A model generated the notes under the pieces. That model saw only the letters and a list, made by a program, of their open reading frames with translations. It was not told the DNA's origin and did no database searches. This document shows positions 1-6,143 of a DNA stretch of 13,896 bases, piece by piece. The stretch's first letter is position 1. Every line of letters starts with the position of its first letter. The stretch is from Peptococcaceae bacterium UBA3933 (GTDB lineage: Bacteria; Bacillota; Peptococcia; Peptococcales; BICA1-8), in NCBI GenBank assembly GCA_002385805.1, contig DGEF01000032.1, forward strand, positions 1-13,896, read 5' to 3'. Position numbers and translations under genes: made by a program.

Positions 1-84
1 GGTATACCCTATATAAATAAAGGAAAGAGACAAAACTAACAGAGCAAAAAGAGCTAAATTCCGCAATTTCAATAAAATAATCAT
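1..84 (-). CDS. spoIIIAH: SpoIIIAH, stage III sporulation protein AH (N-terminal 28 codons only)
   Basis: The reading frame opens with ATG at 84-82, directly after spoIIIAG, and runs off the window at base 1. The visible peptide starts MIILLKLRN and continues as one hydrophobic segment (about residues 9-26), which fits the N-terminal membrane anchor of SpoIIIAH. In Bacillus subtilis SpoIIIAH sits in the mother-cell engulfing membrane and its outer domain binds SpoIIQ from the forespore. It carries a ring-building fold related to type III secretion ring proteins. A TAGGTGG ribosome-binding site overlaps the spoIIIAG stop codon, so the two genes are probably translationally coupled. It is too short for sequence recognition, so identity rests on operon position plus the leading membrane segment. 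The ring-building domain is outside the window. Confidence 0.85.
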   Translation of the reverse strand, partial: MIILLKLRNLALFALLVLSLSFIYIGYT

Positions 85-92
85 TTTCCCAC

Positions 93-725
93 CTACTCTC
101 CTTTCGGTAATACCGTAACCCTATGGGCAGGAATATTTAACAAAGTTTGGACCGCCTGGCTTATACGCTCTTTAATAATCAGATCACCGGCTCCTTCTGC
201 GACGACCATAACACCTACCACCTGTGGTCGTATTTCTTGGGTAATCACTGGTTCATTAATGCCTGAATTAACATTTTTCATAACCACTTGCACATCTTCC
301 CTTGTCTCGCTGGTAACACGAGTACTGCCATCCTGGGCCTGTTCGCTTACTTCCGTCTTATTTGCACTAATATTTGTAGCATATTTAAGTTCAGGACTGG
401 TCTCTAAAGTCAAATCCACAGCAACTTCTCCCACTCCCGCAATTTGCCTTAGAATATTCTCTAACTCTTCTTCCATGTAATTTTCGGTAGCAATTAAATT
501 AGAGTGAACCTGTGACTGAGGATCTTTGCCTTGGCTACTTTCAACCAGGGATTCCGGTTGAATATAATTCTTACCTGAACCTCCTAAACTGCTTAAAAGC
601 ATTGTCCCAATCCCTACTACAATAATTATCCCCAGCCAGAGCACATATTTTTTTTGCTTAGCATTAATTTTTAAACCTTGATTACTTTTGTCATCAGGAA
701 ATAAAGACTTAATTATTTCTCCCAT
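93..725 (-). CDS. spoIIIAG: SpoIIIAG, stage III sporulation protein AG
   Basis: Membrane-anchored ring protein of the SpoIIIA-SpoIIQ channel that links mother cell and forespore; family members assemble large rings related to secretion-system rings. The protein is about 210 aa. A lysine-rich cytoplasmic N-terminus is followed by one membrane segment (VLWLGIIIVVGIGTMLL, about residues 28-44), a Ser/Gln-rich linker, and a soluble domain. The soluble domain includes LRQIAGVGEVAVDLTLETS and the conserved C-terminal block VQTLLNIPAHRVTVLPKGE. Length and domain order match B. subtilis SpoIIIAG (about 229 aa). I chose ATG at 725-723 because GGAG lies about 9 nt upstream. A GTG at 740 is also in frame and would overlap the last base of spoIIIAF, but has poor SD spacing. 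spoIIIAH follows within 10 nt. Confidence 0.95.
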   Translation of the reverse strand: MGEIIKSLFPDDKSNQGLKINAKQKKYVLWLGIIIVVGIGTMLLSSLGGSGKNYIQPESLVESSQGKDPQSQVHSNLIATENYMEEELENILRQIAGVGEVAVDLTLETSPELKYATNISANKTEVSEQAQDGSTRVTSETREDVQVVMKNVNSGINEPVITQEIRPQVVGVMVVAEGAGDLIIKERISQAVQTLLNIPAHRVTVLPKGE

Positions 726-739
726 TTTCTCACACTCCA

Positions 740-1372
740 CTAATAAAAAATTACCTTAATATTTTTTTTATCCACACTATAATAGTTAGCAATTAAGTTA
801 AGAATACGATTTTCTATTTCCCGGTAGCTTTCACTGACCTCTTTCTTTTCTGGTCCCTTATCAGCACTATTTATTATAATCTTGACAGGTTCCACCGGTT
901 TGACAAAAGTATTTTTATCACCCTCCTTTTGTAAAGTTACCCAAAATGTAGCATGAGTAATACGACCAATAGAACCTATTTTTTCAGATTTCTCCATCTC
1001 TACTGAACATTGTGCTGCACCAACTTGAGGAATTAGCTGAACCAGAGACTCCATTTGCTTTTCTAAACGTTCCTTATATGCAACTAAAGCCTGACTCTGC
1101 TGAAGGTTAACGATTTCCTGCCCTTGAACTAAAACTGTATTTACACTATTTTCTGTCGGCAAGGATAGATTCCAGGCGGTTAATTCATAATCACTATCCA
1201 GCAGATCAATAACCGGAGTAATAATCGCTAACATAACAAACAATCCTAATACTACCTTAAGAAAAGGTTGAATTTTAGTATTAGGAAGTAACATATCTAA
1301 AAAAGTAGTTAAGAGAATAATTACTGCAACATTCCGAACTATTTCTCCTAAAGTTTCTAACAATAATTTCAC
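740..1372 (-). CDS. spoIIIAF: SpoIIIAF, stage III sporulation protein AF
   Basis: Integral membrane component of the SpoIIIA channel. Two adjacent hydrophobic helices lie near the N-terminus, around VAVIILLTTFLDMLLPNTKI (family hallmark LDMLLPN) and VVLGLFVMLAIITPVIDLL. They are followed by a soluble domain that ends in a block typical of SpoIIIAF, ENRILNLIANYYSVDKKNI. Length (about 207-210 aa) agrees with the family. The start is ambiguous. GTG at 1372 has a stop codon immediately upstream and a weak SD. TTG at 1363 has a good SD (AGGTGA, 1374-1369) five bases upstream and gives an N-terminus (MLETLGEIV) closer to B. subtilis SpoIIIAF. Unlike its neighbours, it is separated from the preceding spoIIIAE by a 234-nt repeat-rich gap. 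Its stop codon shares one base with a GTG upstream of spoIIIAG. Confidence 0.94.
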   Translation of the reverse strand: MKLLLETLGEIVRNVAVIILLTTFLDMLLPNTKIQPFLKVVLGLFVMLAIITPVIDLLDSDYELTAWNLSLPTENSVNTVLVQGQEIVNLQQSQALVAYKERLEKQMESLVQLIPQVGAAQCSVEMEKSEKIGSIGRITHATFWVTLQKEGDKNTFVKPVEPVKIIINSADKGPEKKEVSESYREIENRILNLIANYYSVDKKNIKVIFY

Positions 1373-1418
1373 CTACCTAAAAAGTAGTGGCTAGTTTTTA
1401 GTGGCTTGTGGCTGGTAT

Positions 1419-1435
1419 TACGACCTACGGTCGTA
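1419..1435. repeat. Perfect 7-bp hairpin (TACGACC-TAC-GGTCGTA)
   Basis: Two 7-base arms, TACGACC at 1419-1425 and GGTCGTA at 1429-1435, are exact reverse complements separated by a 3-base loop. There is no T run on either side, so it is unlikely to be an intrinsic terminator. It is more GC-rich than its surroundings and sits just inside the AAGGTT hexamer array, which suggests a REP-like component of the composite repeat. Confidence 0.8.
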
Positions 1436-1440
1436 TGATT

Positions 1441-1458
1441 AAGGTTGAGGTTAAGGAT
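1441..1458 (+). repeat. Three tandem AAGGTT-type hexamers
   Basis: Units read AAGGTT, GAGGTT, AAGGAT in register. They are the left, forward-oriented partner of the reverse-oriented array at 1508-1531, with 49 nt between them. The same hexamer family recurs at 9457-9486. Confidence 0.75.
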
Positions 1459-1507
1459 AAAAAAGTAAAACAATCCAGATTTAAGACCCAATCATTAACC
1501 CAGACTT

Positions 1508-1531
1508 AACCTTAACCTAAACCTTAACCTT
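1508..1531 (-). repeat. Four tandem AACCTT-type hexamers (inverted relative to 1441-1458)
   Basis: Units read AACCTT, AACCTA, AACCTT, AACCTT on the plus strand, which is the reverse complement of the AAGGTT family at 1441-1458 and 9457-9486. Together with the left array they can form an imperfect long stem enclosing about 49 nt. The last two bases overlap the hairpin at 1530-1545. Confidence 0.75.
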
Positions 1532-1545
1532 CGCCGTCAGGCGAA
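1530..1545. repeat. Perfect 6-bp hairpin (TTCGCC-GTCA-GGCGAA)
   Basis: Arms TTCGCC (1530-1535) and GGCGAA (1540-1545) pair exactly around the 4-base loop GTCA. A GC-rich palindrome of this type, embedded in AT-rich intergenic DNA with no T tract after it, looks like a REP-like or dispersed repeat core rather than a terminator. Confidence 0.7.
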
Positions 1546-1557
1546 TTATGAGTGTTC

Positions 1558-1584
1558 ATCTGTGTCAATCCGTGTATATCCGTG
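1558..1584 (+). repeat. ATCYGTG array with 10-bp period
   Basis: ATCTGTG at 1558-1564, ATCCGTG at 1568-1574 and ATCCGTG at 1578-1584 are spaced exactly 10 bases apart, with variable 3-base spacers TCA and TAT. From memory, similar strings (ATCCGTG...ATCCGTGG) occur as dispersed intergenic repeats in many unrelated bacterial genomes. Their function is not known to me. The array ends 23 nt from the spoIIIAE stop codon. Confidence 0.65.
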
Positions 1585-1606
1585 GTTTATATTATTGGCT
1601 AGTAGT

Positions 1607-2791
1607 TTATCTCAGCATCACCGTGATATTGGCCGTGGCGACTATAATGATTATGGCTAAGAAAAACATGACAGCCACAGTTGCCACAGAAGCAAATACT
1701 AATAGTAAACTATTACTCATATTTTGAATCGTATCAGCAATGGCTGACTCTCCAATGGGTTGAATAAGAGCTGCACAAACCTTGTAAATAAGAATGATGG
1801 CTAAGATTTTTAACACCGGGAAAAGTACGATTGCCCCAATGGCCAGTAATCCTACTAAACCAATCGCATTCTTCAACAATAACGAACCTCCGACTACAGC
1901 TTCTAAGACATCGGCAAACATACCGCCCACCACTGGAATAAATGCATCAGATAAGTATTTTGCCGTTCTTAGTGAGATACCGTCTGCTACAGCCCCACCT
2001 ACACCCTGTAAACTTAAAGCTCCGATAAATATAGTAAAAATCAAGCCTAACAGAAACATGGTTCCTTCTTTGAAAAGACCGGCTAAGCGGGAGACCTTAA
2101 ATCTATCCGAAATGTTATTTACAATATTAAGCACTGCTTCTAAATAGATTAAAGGGAAAATTACAACATTGAATAAAGTACTTAACACTCCTAAAGTGAA
2201 CAAGATAAAAGGATGCAGAATAGCTGTTGTTGTGAATGCGCCTAATGCCGCCAGTAAAGTCAATAGAACCGGCATTAAGGCCTGCATAAAAGTAACCATT
2301 TTTTTTATGGCTTCCTTTCCAATGGCCATGCTCATTTGGAAAGAGCTGATAACTAAAGAAATCAAAACTAAAAAGCAAATCGCATAAGCTAATTTGGCAA
2401 TTGTCCCTTTTTCAAAAGCGTTTTGCAAATTTCCCAACACAGCGCAAATAACCGTGAGAAGTACTAATTTACCCATTAAAGCTAGATTGGCTCCCACTTC
2501 TCTTAATAAAAATTTTAAACTCCCAGTAAGAAAAGCCTGGGGGTTAAAACTTATCTCACCATTTTTTAGTTTTTCAATGGTCTCCCGAAGCGAAAGCTCA
2601 GGGATAAACTGCTCCATTTCCCTATCAATTTGCCCAATTAATTTCTCCACTTCCCGGACATCCAGAACCTCTAACTGGTTTTCAGTTATTTTCTCTAAAC
2701 TATCTGCTTCCAAATCAGAAGCTAAACCAGCTACAGGGAAAATAAACCATAGTATCCAGAATATTAGTACTATATTCCTCATTTTTATCAT
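1607..2791 (-). CDS. spoIIIAE: SpoIIIAE, stage III sporulation protein AE
   Basis: Large polytopic membrane protein of the SpoIIIA channel complex, required in the mother cell for sigma-G activity in the forespore. The product is about 394 aa (B. subtilis: 399 aa). It starts with a signal-like hydrophobic segment (NIVLIFWILWFIFPVAGLAS), then a charged outer region of about 80 residues. Multiple membrane helices follow, including LVLLTVICAVLG, MPVLLTLLAALGAF, LFTLGVLSTLFNVVIFPLIY and a very hydrophobic C-terminus. The family-typical stretch SDAFIPVVGGMFADVLEAV is present. ATG at 2791-2789 is preferred: AAGGTGG at 2806-2800 lies about 8 nt upstream. The in-frame GTG at 2803 falls inside that SD. 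The SD overlaps the spoIIIAD stop, so the two genes are probably coupled. Downstream it is followed by the unusual repeat gap, not directly by spoIIIAF. Confidence 0.96.
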   Translation of the reverse strand: MIKMRNIVLIFWILWFIFPVAGLASDLEADSLEKITENQLEVLDVREVEKLIGQIDREMEQFIPELSLRETIEKLKNGEISFNPQAFLTGSLKFLLREVGANLALMGKLVLLTVICAVLGNLQNAFEKGTIAKLAYAICFLVLISLVISSFQMSMAIGKEAIKKMVTFMQALMPVLLTLLAALGAFTTTAILHPFILFTLGVLSTLFNVVIFPLIYLEAVLNIVNNISDRFKVSRLAGLFKEGTMFLLGLIFTIFIGALSLQGVGGAVADGISLRTAKYLSDAFIPVVGGMFADVLEAVVGGSLLLKNAIGLVGLLAIGAIVLFPVLKILAIILIYKVCAALIQPIGESAIADTIQNMSNSLLLVFASVATVAVMFFLAIIIIVATANITVMLR

Positions 2792-2804
2792 TATTTCAAC
2801 CACC

Positions 2805-3191
2805 TTAAGGGATTAGTCTAACAATTGTCTCTAATATTGCTACCATTATAGGGATAGCCAAAACCATAATAATTATCTTAGCGGCAAATTCTATTTTCCC
2901 CGCAATAGCTTCACTGTCGGCATCACGACAAATTTGTGCTCCAAACTCGGCTATATAAGCTATGCCAATTATTTTAAAAACAGTCGTTAGATAAAACATA
3001 TTTACATTAGCCTTTAAAGCCAGGTCTTCAAAAACCTGTAAAACGGCCTGGATCTTATCCATCATTAGGACAAAAATAAGAGCAGTAAAAGCGATAGTTA
3101 AAGCGATAGCAATTTCTTCTTTACGCTCTTTCAAAATTAAATAAAAAACAGTTGTAATTAATCCTAACCCCACAATCTGTAAAATTTCCAT
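2805..3191 (-). CDS. spoIIIAD: SpoIIIAD, stage III sporulation protein AD
   Basis: Small integral membrane subunit of the SpoIIIA complex. The protein is 128 aa (B. subtilis: 133 aa) with several predicted membrane helices: ILQIVGLGLITTVFYLIL, ALTIAFTALIFVLMMDKI, FKIIGIAYIAEFGAQICRDA and the C-terminal IIIMVLAIPIMVAILETIV. The motif GIAYIAEFGAQICRDADSEA and the final ETIVRLIP are typical of the family. It starts with ATG at 3191-3189, 11 nt after the spoIIIAC stop codon, and its own stop overlaps the spoIIIAE ribosome-binding site. SpoIIIAC and SpoIIIAD are related and probably form the core of the membrane export platform, by analogy with small subunits of secretion systems (inference). Confidence 0.96.
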   Translation of the reverse strand: MEILQIVGLGLITTVFYLILKERKEEIAIALTIAFTALIFVLMMDKIQAVLQVFEDLALKANVNMFYLTTVFKIIGIAYIAEFGAQICRDADSEAIAGKIEFAAKIIIMVLAIPIMVAILETIVRLIP

Positions 3192-3202
3192 CTTTCCTAC
3201 CC

Positions 3203-3400
3203 CTAATACAGTGAAAATACAGAACGCACATAATCAAATAACCCGGATAATAATTGAATCACCATGAACAGGACAATGGTCACCCCGGCCAGGGTTGCTA
3301 AATGGGCCTGTTCCTCTTTCCCAAACTGTTTTAAAATACTATGTAATACTGCAGTTAAAATACCTATACCGGCAATTTTGAAAATAATACTAATATCCAA
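3203..3400 (-). CDS. spoIIIAC: SpoIIIAC, stage III sporulation protein AC
   Basis: Very small membrane protein (65 aa; B. subtilis 68 aa) with two hydrophobic helices, IIFKIAGIGILTAVLHSILK and LATLAGVTIVLFMVIQLLSG, joined by the short charged loop QFGKEEQAH. Both match the SpoIIIAC pattern of two helices around a KEE-like loop. It starts at TTG (3400-3398). A strong GAGGAGG site about 7 nt upstream (around 3408-3414) supports this non-ATG start. It lies between spoIIIAB and spoIIIAD with gaps of about 31 and 11 nt. Confidence 0.95.
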   Translation of the reverse strand: MDISIIFKIAGIGILTAVLHSILKQFGKEEQAHLATLAGVTIVLFMVIQLLSGLFDYVRSVFSLY

Positions 3401-3431
3401 AACACTTCCTCCTCGCCAATTTGCTAATTTG

Positions 3432-3950
3432 CTAAATTAAAATTAAAACCACTACAGCTCCTAAACTAAAACCCAAATATTGCCATAACTTTTTATTTTT
3501 TACTTTTAACTCTTCTGCTTTGATCTCAAGCTGCCGCAGTTGTTCTAAAACCAAGCGCAAATTTTTCTCTTGTTCCTGTCGATCAGAACCTCCTAAACTC
3601 TGACCAAAATAATATAAAATATCTAAATCTTCCGCTAATAAAGCACTGTTATCTTGCAAATCACGTAAAGCTATTTCCCAGGCTTCGAAAGCCGGCAACC
3701 CTTCCCCGTGAGTTAATAATTCCGAAGTTCTTAGATAAAATTGTCCGATAGGAAAAGGAAGTCTTTGCCCTATTCGCCGAAGAGCTTCCGGTAAAGGTGT
3801 TAAACCATAAAGTATTTCTGTTTCCAACATCTGCATTCCATTTCGCAAATAACGGATCTGTTGAGGTCGCAAGGAATAATTTCGTGCAATTATCAAACCG
3901 GTTATACCAGACCCAATAATTATTAATATTGCTCCCACCATTTTAAACAT
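3432..3950 (-). CDS. spoIIIAB: SpoIIIAB, stage III sporulation protein AB
   Basis: Membrane protein of 172 aa (B. subtilis 171 aa). Its cytoplasmic domain is structurally related to GspF/PilC-type platform proteins of type II secretion and type IV pilus systems (family knowledge). A first helix (MVGAILIIIGSGITGLIIAR) precedes a soluble helical region with family-typical segments such as LRNGMQMLETEILYGLTPLP, YYFGQSLGGSDRQEQ and LRLVLEQLRQLEIKAEE. A C-terminal helix (YLGFSLGAVVVLILI) ends the protein. It starts with ATG at 3950-3948, 11 nt after the spoIIIAA stop. The SD is poorly placed (a run of G at 3965-3971, over 14 nt away), so translation may depend on coupling to spoIIIAA. Confidence 0.95.
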   Translation of the reverse strand: MFKMVGAILIIIGSGITGLIIARNYSLRPQQIRYLRNGMQMLETEILYGLTPLPEALRRIGQRLPFPIGQFYLRTSELLTHGEGLPAFEAWEIALRDLQDNSALLAEDLDILYYFGQSLGGSDRQEQEKNLRLVLEQLRQLEIKAEELKVKNKKLWQYLGFSLGAVVVLILI

Positions 3951-3961
3951 CAGTTGCCAAA

Positions 3962-5005
3962 CTACCCCCCCTTCCTTGGTTTTGCCAGTAAAGGCTCAAA
4001 AGTGTCTCCATCTAAAATTTGCTCAATAGTTCCTACCCCCAAAGAGCGACCTAAAATGATAATGCGAGAAAATAATCTTTGTTCAACTATTTTGCTAAGA
4101 TAAGGTCGCTGCTTTAAATCTTGGAGATTATGGCCATGTACAGTAGTGATCAGGCTTACTCCGGCATTTAACACCTCTTCCAAAGCCTGGATATCTTCAT
4201 AAGTTCCAATTTCATCAGTAGCAATTACTTGAGGAGACATGGACCTAACCAACATAACCATCCCTTGAGCTTTGGGACAGCCATCTAATACGTCTGTTCT
4301 CAAACCGACATTATATTGAGGTACTCCCTGAAAAGTCCCGGCTATTTCCGATCTTTCATCTACCAGTCCTACGTTTACTCCTAAAAAACCTATGCTGGGG
4401 ATGCCGGTGCTTAGCTGGCGAACAATATCCCTAAGAAGGGTTGTCTTACCACACCTGGGAGGAGAAACAAGTAATGTATGTCTTATTCTTTGTTCTCTAG
4501 TGATTAGATAAGGCATGATCTGATCGGCTACACCGATTATCTCTTTGGCAATACGGAAGTTTAATCCGGAAATATCTTTTAAAGTTTTAATTAAGCCCTT
4601 GTCCAAAACTGCTTTACCAGTTAAACCAATCCTATGCCCACCCTTGAGGGTAATATAACCGCGCCTAAACTCTTCCTCCCAAGCATAAATGGAGCTTTGG
4701 CTAATTTTATGTAGAATTTTCTCCATGTCTTGATGGGTTACAATATAGCCATTTTCTAAGATTTTACTTAACTGTTTTTTAGTGGTTATAGTTAAATGTT
4801 CCTTAGCGGTAATCAAGATTAAAGGTCGATTCAGTCTAAACCGAATTTCTTCCAGTTCTATAAGTAAATCCCGGGAAATTTCCGAAAATAAATTTCTAAT
4901 AGTTGTAGGAAAAACCGAAAAAATTTGTTGTTCAACTTTATTTATAAATACAGATTCAAGCACATTTTCGGAAACTTTTTTTTCGATGACAGATACTTTT
5001 ACCAT
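3962..5005 (-). CDS. spoIIIAA: SpoIIIAA, stage III sporulation protein AA (ATPase)
   Basis: Cytoplasmic AAA-type ATPase that powers the SpoIIIA channel; related to the ATPases of type II secretion and type IV pili. Numbering from TTG 5008, the P-loop is SPPRCGKTT (182-190), with Ser at the first glycine position of the Walker A consensus. The Walker B region is VIATDEIG (261-268), followed by an ITTVHGH switch (287-293). The N-terminal domain has the family stretch EEIRFRLNRPL (53-63) and WEEEFRRGYITLKGGHRIGL (110-129). At about 347 aa it is longer than B. subtilis SpoIIIAA (307 aa), mostly through some 25 extra N-terminal residues. ATG at 5005 is preferred over the adjacent TTG at 5008 for spacing from GGAGG. 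It is first in the operon, behind a terminator and a candidate sigma-E promoter. Confidence 0.96.
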   Translation of the reverse strand: MVKVSVIEKKVSENVLESVFINKVEQQIFSVFPTTIRNLFSEISRDLLIELEEIRFRLNRPLILITAKEHLTITTKKQLSKILENGYIVTHQDMEKILHKISQSSIYAWEEEFRRGYITLKGGHRIGLTGKAVLDKGLIKTLKDISGLNFRIAKEIIGVADQIMPYLITREQRIRHTLLVSPPRCGKTTLLRDIVRQLSTGIPSIGFLGVNVGLVDERSEIAGTFQGVPQYNVGLRTDVLDGCPKAQGMVMLVRSMSPQVIATDEIGTYEDIQALEEVLNAGVSLITTVHGHNLQDLKQRPYLSKIVEQRLFSRIIILGRSLGVGTIEQILDGDTFEPLLAKPRKGG

Positions 5006-5024
5006 CAACCACCCTCCCTATTTT

Positions 5025-5053
5025 ATAAATATGGGGCTTATCCAACTTTATGC
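5025..5053 (-). promoter_or_regulatory. Candidate sigma-E promoter of the spoIIIA operon
   Basis: On the minus strand GCATAAA (5053-5047) and CATATTTAT (5033-5025) resemble the sigma-E -35 (ATA) and -10 (CATAnnnT) elements, with 15 bases between the ATA and CATA cores, one short of the usual 16-18. The site lies between the upstream terminator and spoIIIAA, where spoIIIA operons carry a sigma-E promoter. The predicted start of transcription near 5018 would leave only a very short leader before the SD. The call is based on pattern and position only. Confidence 0.4.
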
Positions 5054-5063
5054 CTAAAAAATA

Positions 5064-5090
5064 AAAAAAACCTGCAATGCAGGTTTTTTT
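5064..5090 (-). terminator. Rho-independent terminator between the efp cluster and spoIIIA
   Basis: The core CCTGC (5071-5075), loop AAT (5076-5078) and GCAGG (5079-5083) are extended by an A run (5064-5070) pairing with a T run (5084-5090), giving a 12-bp stem. On the minus strand the hairpin is followed by T residues, so it can stop transcripts coming from the acidic zinc-ribbon gene. The symmetric A/T flanks would also let it act on plus-strand transcription. It insulates spoIIIA from the vegetative genes upstream. Confidence 0.9.
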
Positions 5091-5097
5091 ATCACTT

Positions 5098-5505
5098 TTA
5101 CTCTTCTTCATCATCCAGTTCTTCACCATTTTGAAAAACTATCGTCTCACAATTAGGACAGGAAATTTCCAGATTACCGTCATCCACTAAATCGCTTTCA
5201 AAATATACTAATTCATGACAATTAGGACATTCTACTTCAAAGTAATCCAATTCATCATCATCTTCATCTTCGTCTTCTATTTCATCGTAAAAATCATCTT
5301 CTAAATCTGATAAGTCCTCATCAATGCTTTCTACATAGCTTTCTAGCTCTATTTGTCTCTCTCTTAAATCAATAATTTCCTCAGCCATATCTTCCAATAT
5401 ATCTAGAATATTTGCTAAGATCCTACCCTCTTTGGAAGAAGTATTTAATTCCAATCCTTCGGCCAGACCCTGTAAATAAGCGATTTTACTTTGTAGTTCT
5501 CGCAA
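5098..5505 (-). CDS. Acidic zinc-ribbon protein, CD1247 N-terminal domain type, function unknown
   Basis: A 135-aa protein that resembles the Clostridial family annotated as CD1247 N-terminal domain-containing. Residues 1-70 are predicted helical or coiled coil (LQSKIAYLQGLAEGLEL at the start). Residues 66-90 are almost purely Asp/Glu. The C-terminal part has two CPNC knuckles (C93/C96 and C116/C119), the layout of a four-cysteine zinc ribbon, and the tail is again acidic. The start is TTG at 5505-5503, supported by AAAGGAGG seven bases upstream. It is last in the transcript pepQ-efp-this gene, ending 8 nt from the terminator. No enzymatic motif is visible. A nucleic-acid or protein-binding role is a guess from the ribbon. 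Confidence 0.82.
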   Translation of the reverse strand: MRELQSKIAYLQGLAEGLELNTSSKEGRILANILDILEDMAEEIIDLRERQIELESYVESIDEDLSDLEDDFYDEIEDEDEDDDELDYFEVECPNCHELVYFESDLVDDGNLEISCPNCETIVFQNGEELDDEEE

Positions 5506-5568
5506 GAGTTATCCTCCTTTCAAATTTATTTTACTCTAATAGTATGCCATTTTCAGCTGATCTTAAAC

Positions 5569-6126
5569 TTATGCCCTTTCAATATAATCTCCGGTTCTGG
5601 TATCTATTTTTAAGACATCTCCTGTATTCACAAATAAAGGTACTTGTACTACTAAACCTGTTTCTAAAGTAGCGGATTTAGTTGCCCCGGTAGCAGTATC
5701 ACCTTTCACACCTGGCTCTGTTTCCACTACTTTTAATTCAACAGTGTTAGGCAAATCAACACCTAATATTTTCCCTTCATAAAAGGCAATTACACAATCC
5801 ATATTTTCTTTTAAAAATTTTTCTCCTCCATCCAATTGTTCCGGAGTTACATAAACTTGTTCAAAGGTTTCATTATCCATAAATACATAATTTTCTCCGT
5901 CATTATATAAATACTGCATTTGTCTTCTCTCTAAAACTGCTTTAGGTACTTTTTCCCCTGCCCGAAAAGTCTGTTCGGTCACGGAACCTGTTTTTAAGTT
6001 TTTGATTTTAGCTCTGACAAAAGCAGCCCCTTTACCAGGTTTAACGTGCTGAAATTCTATTACCTGGCAAGGATCACCATTTAATTCAATAGTCAAACCT
6101 GTTTTAAAATCATTTGTTGAGATCAT
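5569..6126 (-). CDS. efp: Elongation factor P
   Basis: Translation factor that enters the ribosomal E site to relieve stalling at polyproline stretches. The 185-aa protein has the usual three beta-barrel domains. The KOW-like N-terminal domain carries the tip loop VKPGKG with Lys32, the residue that is post-translationally modified in the family (5-aminopentanol on Lys32 in B. subtilis). The modification system here is unknown. The C-terminal block VFVNTGDVLKIDTRTGDYIE is the family signature. ATG at 6126 has AGGAGG nine bases upstream. The gene lies 17 nt behind the M24 peptidase gene, the same neighbour order as efp-yqhT in B. subtilis, close to spoIIIA. Confidence 0.98.
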   Translation of the reverse strand: MISTNDFKTGLTIELNGDPCQVIEFQHVKPGKGAAFVRAKIKNLKTGSVTEQTFRAGEKVPKAVLERRQMQYLYNDGENYVFMDNETFEQVYVTPEQLDGGEKFLKENMDCVIAFYEGKILGVDLPNTVELKVVETEPGVKGDTATGATKSATLETGLVVQVPLFVNTGDVLKIDTRTGDYIERA

Positions 6127-6143
6127 ATTCTCTACCTCCTAAA

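Larger units (their letters stand above)
1384..1589. repeat. Composite repeat-rich element between spoIIIAE and spoIIIAF
   Basis: The non-coding interval 1373-1606 is packed with short repeats in series. GTGGCT motifs occur at 1387-1392, 1401-1406 and 1408-1413. A perfect hairpin follows at 1419-1435, then AAGGTT-type hexamers at 1441-1458. The reverse-oriented AACCTT-type hexamers are at 1508-1531, a second perfect hairpin is at 1530-1545, and a 10-bp periodic ATCYGTG array is at 1558-1584. I find no open reading frame of note and no terminator with a T tract. The mixture looks like a nest of dispersed intergenic repeats rather than one transposon. No transposase remnant or target-site duplication could be identified. 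Confidence 0.8.

Noticed and set aside
1424..1440. CATACGAC on the minus strand as a sigma-E -10 box for spoIIIAF
   Set aside because: It overlaps the hairpin at 1419-1435, and no ATA -35 element lies at 16-18 bases upstream.
1419..1588. CRISPR array
   Set aside because: Repeat units are only 6-10 bp with no 20-40 nt unique spacers and no cas genes nearby.
1373..1606. Insertion sequence or MITE in the spoIIIAE-AF gap
   Set aside because: No terminal inverted repeats at the edges, no target-site duplication and no transposase remnant were found; the structure is a mosaic of small repeats.
2127..2378. Second minus-strand open frame inside spoIIIAE
   Set aside because: It lies wholly within the well-supported spoIIIAE frame, has no SD and encodes no recognisable domain.
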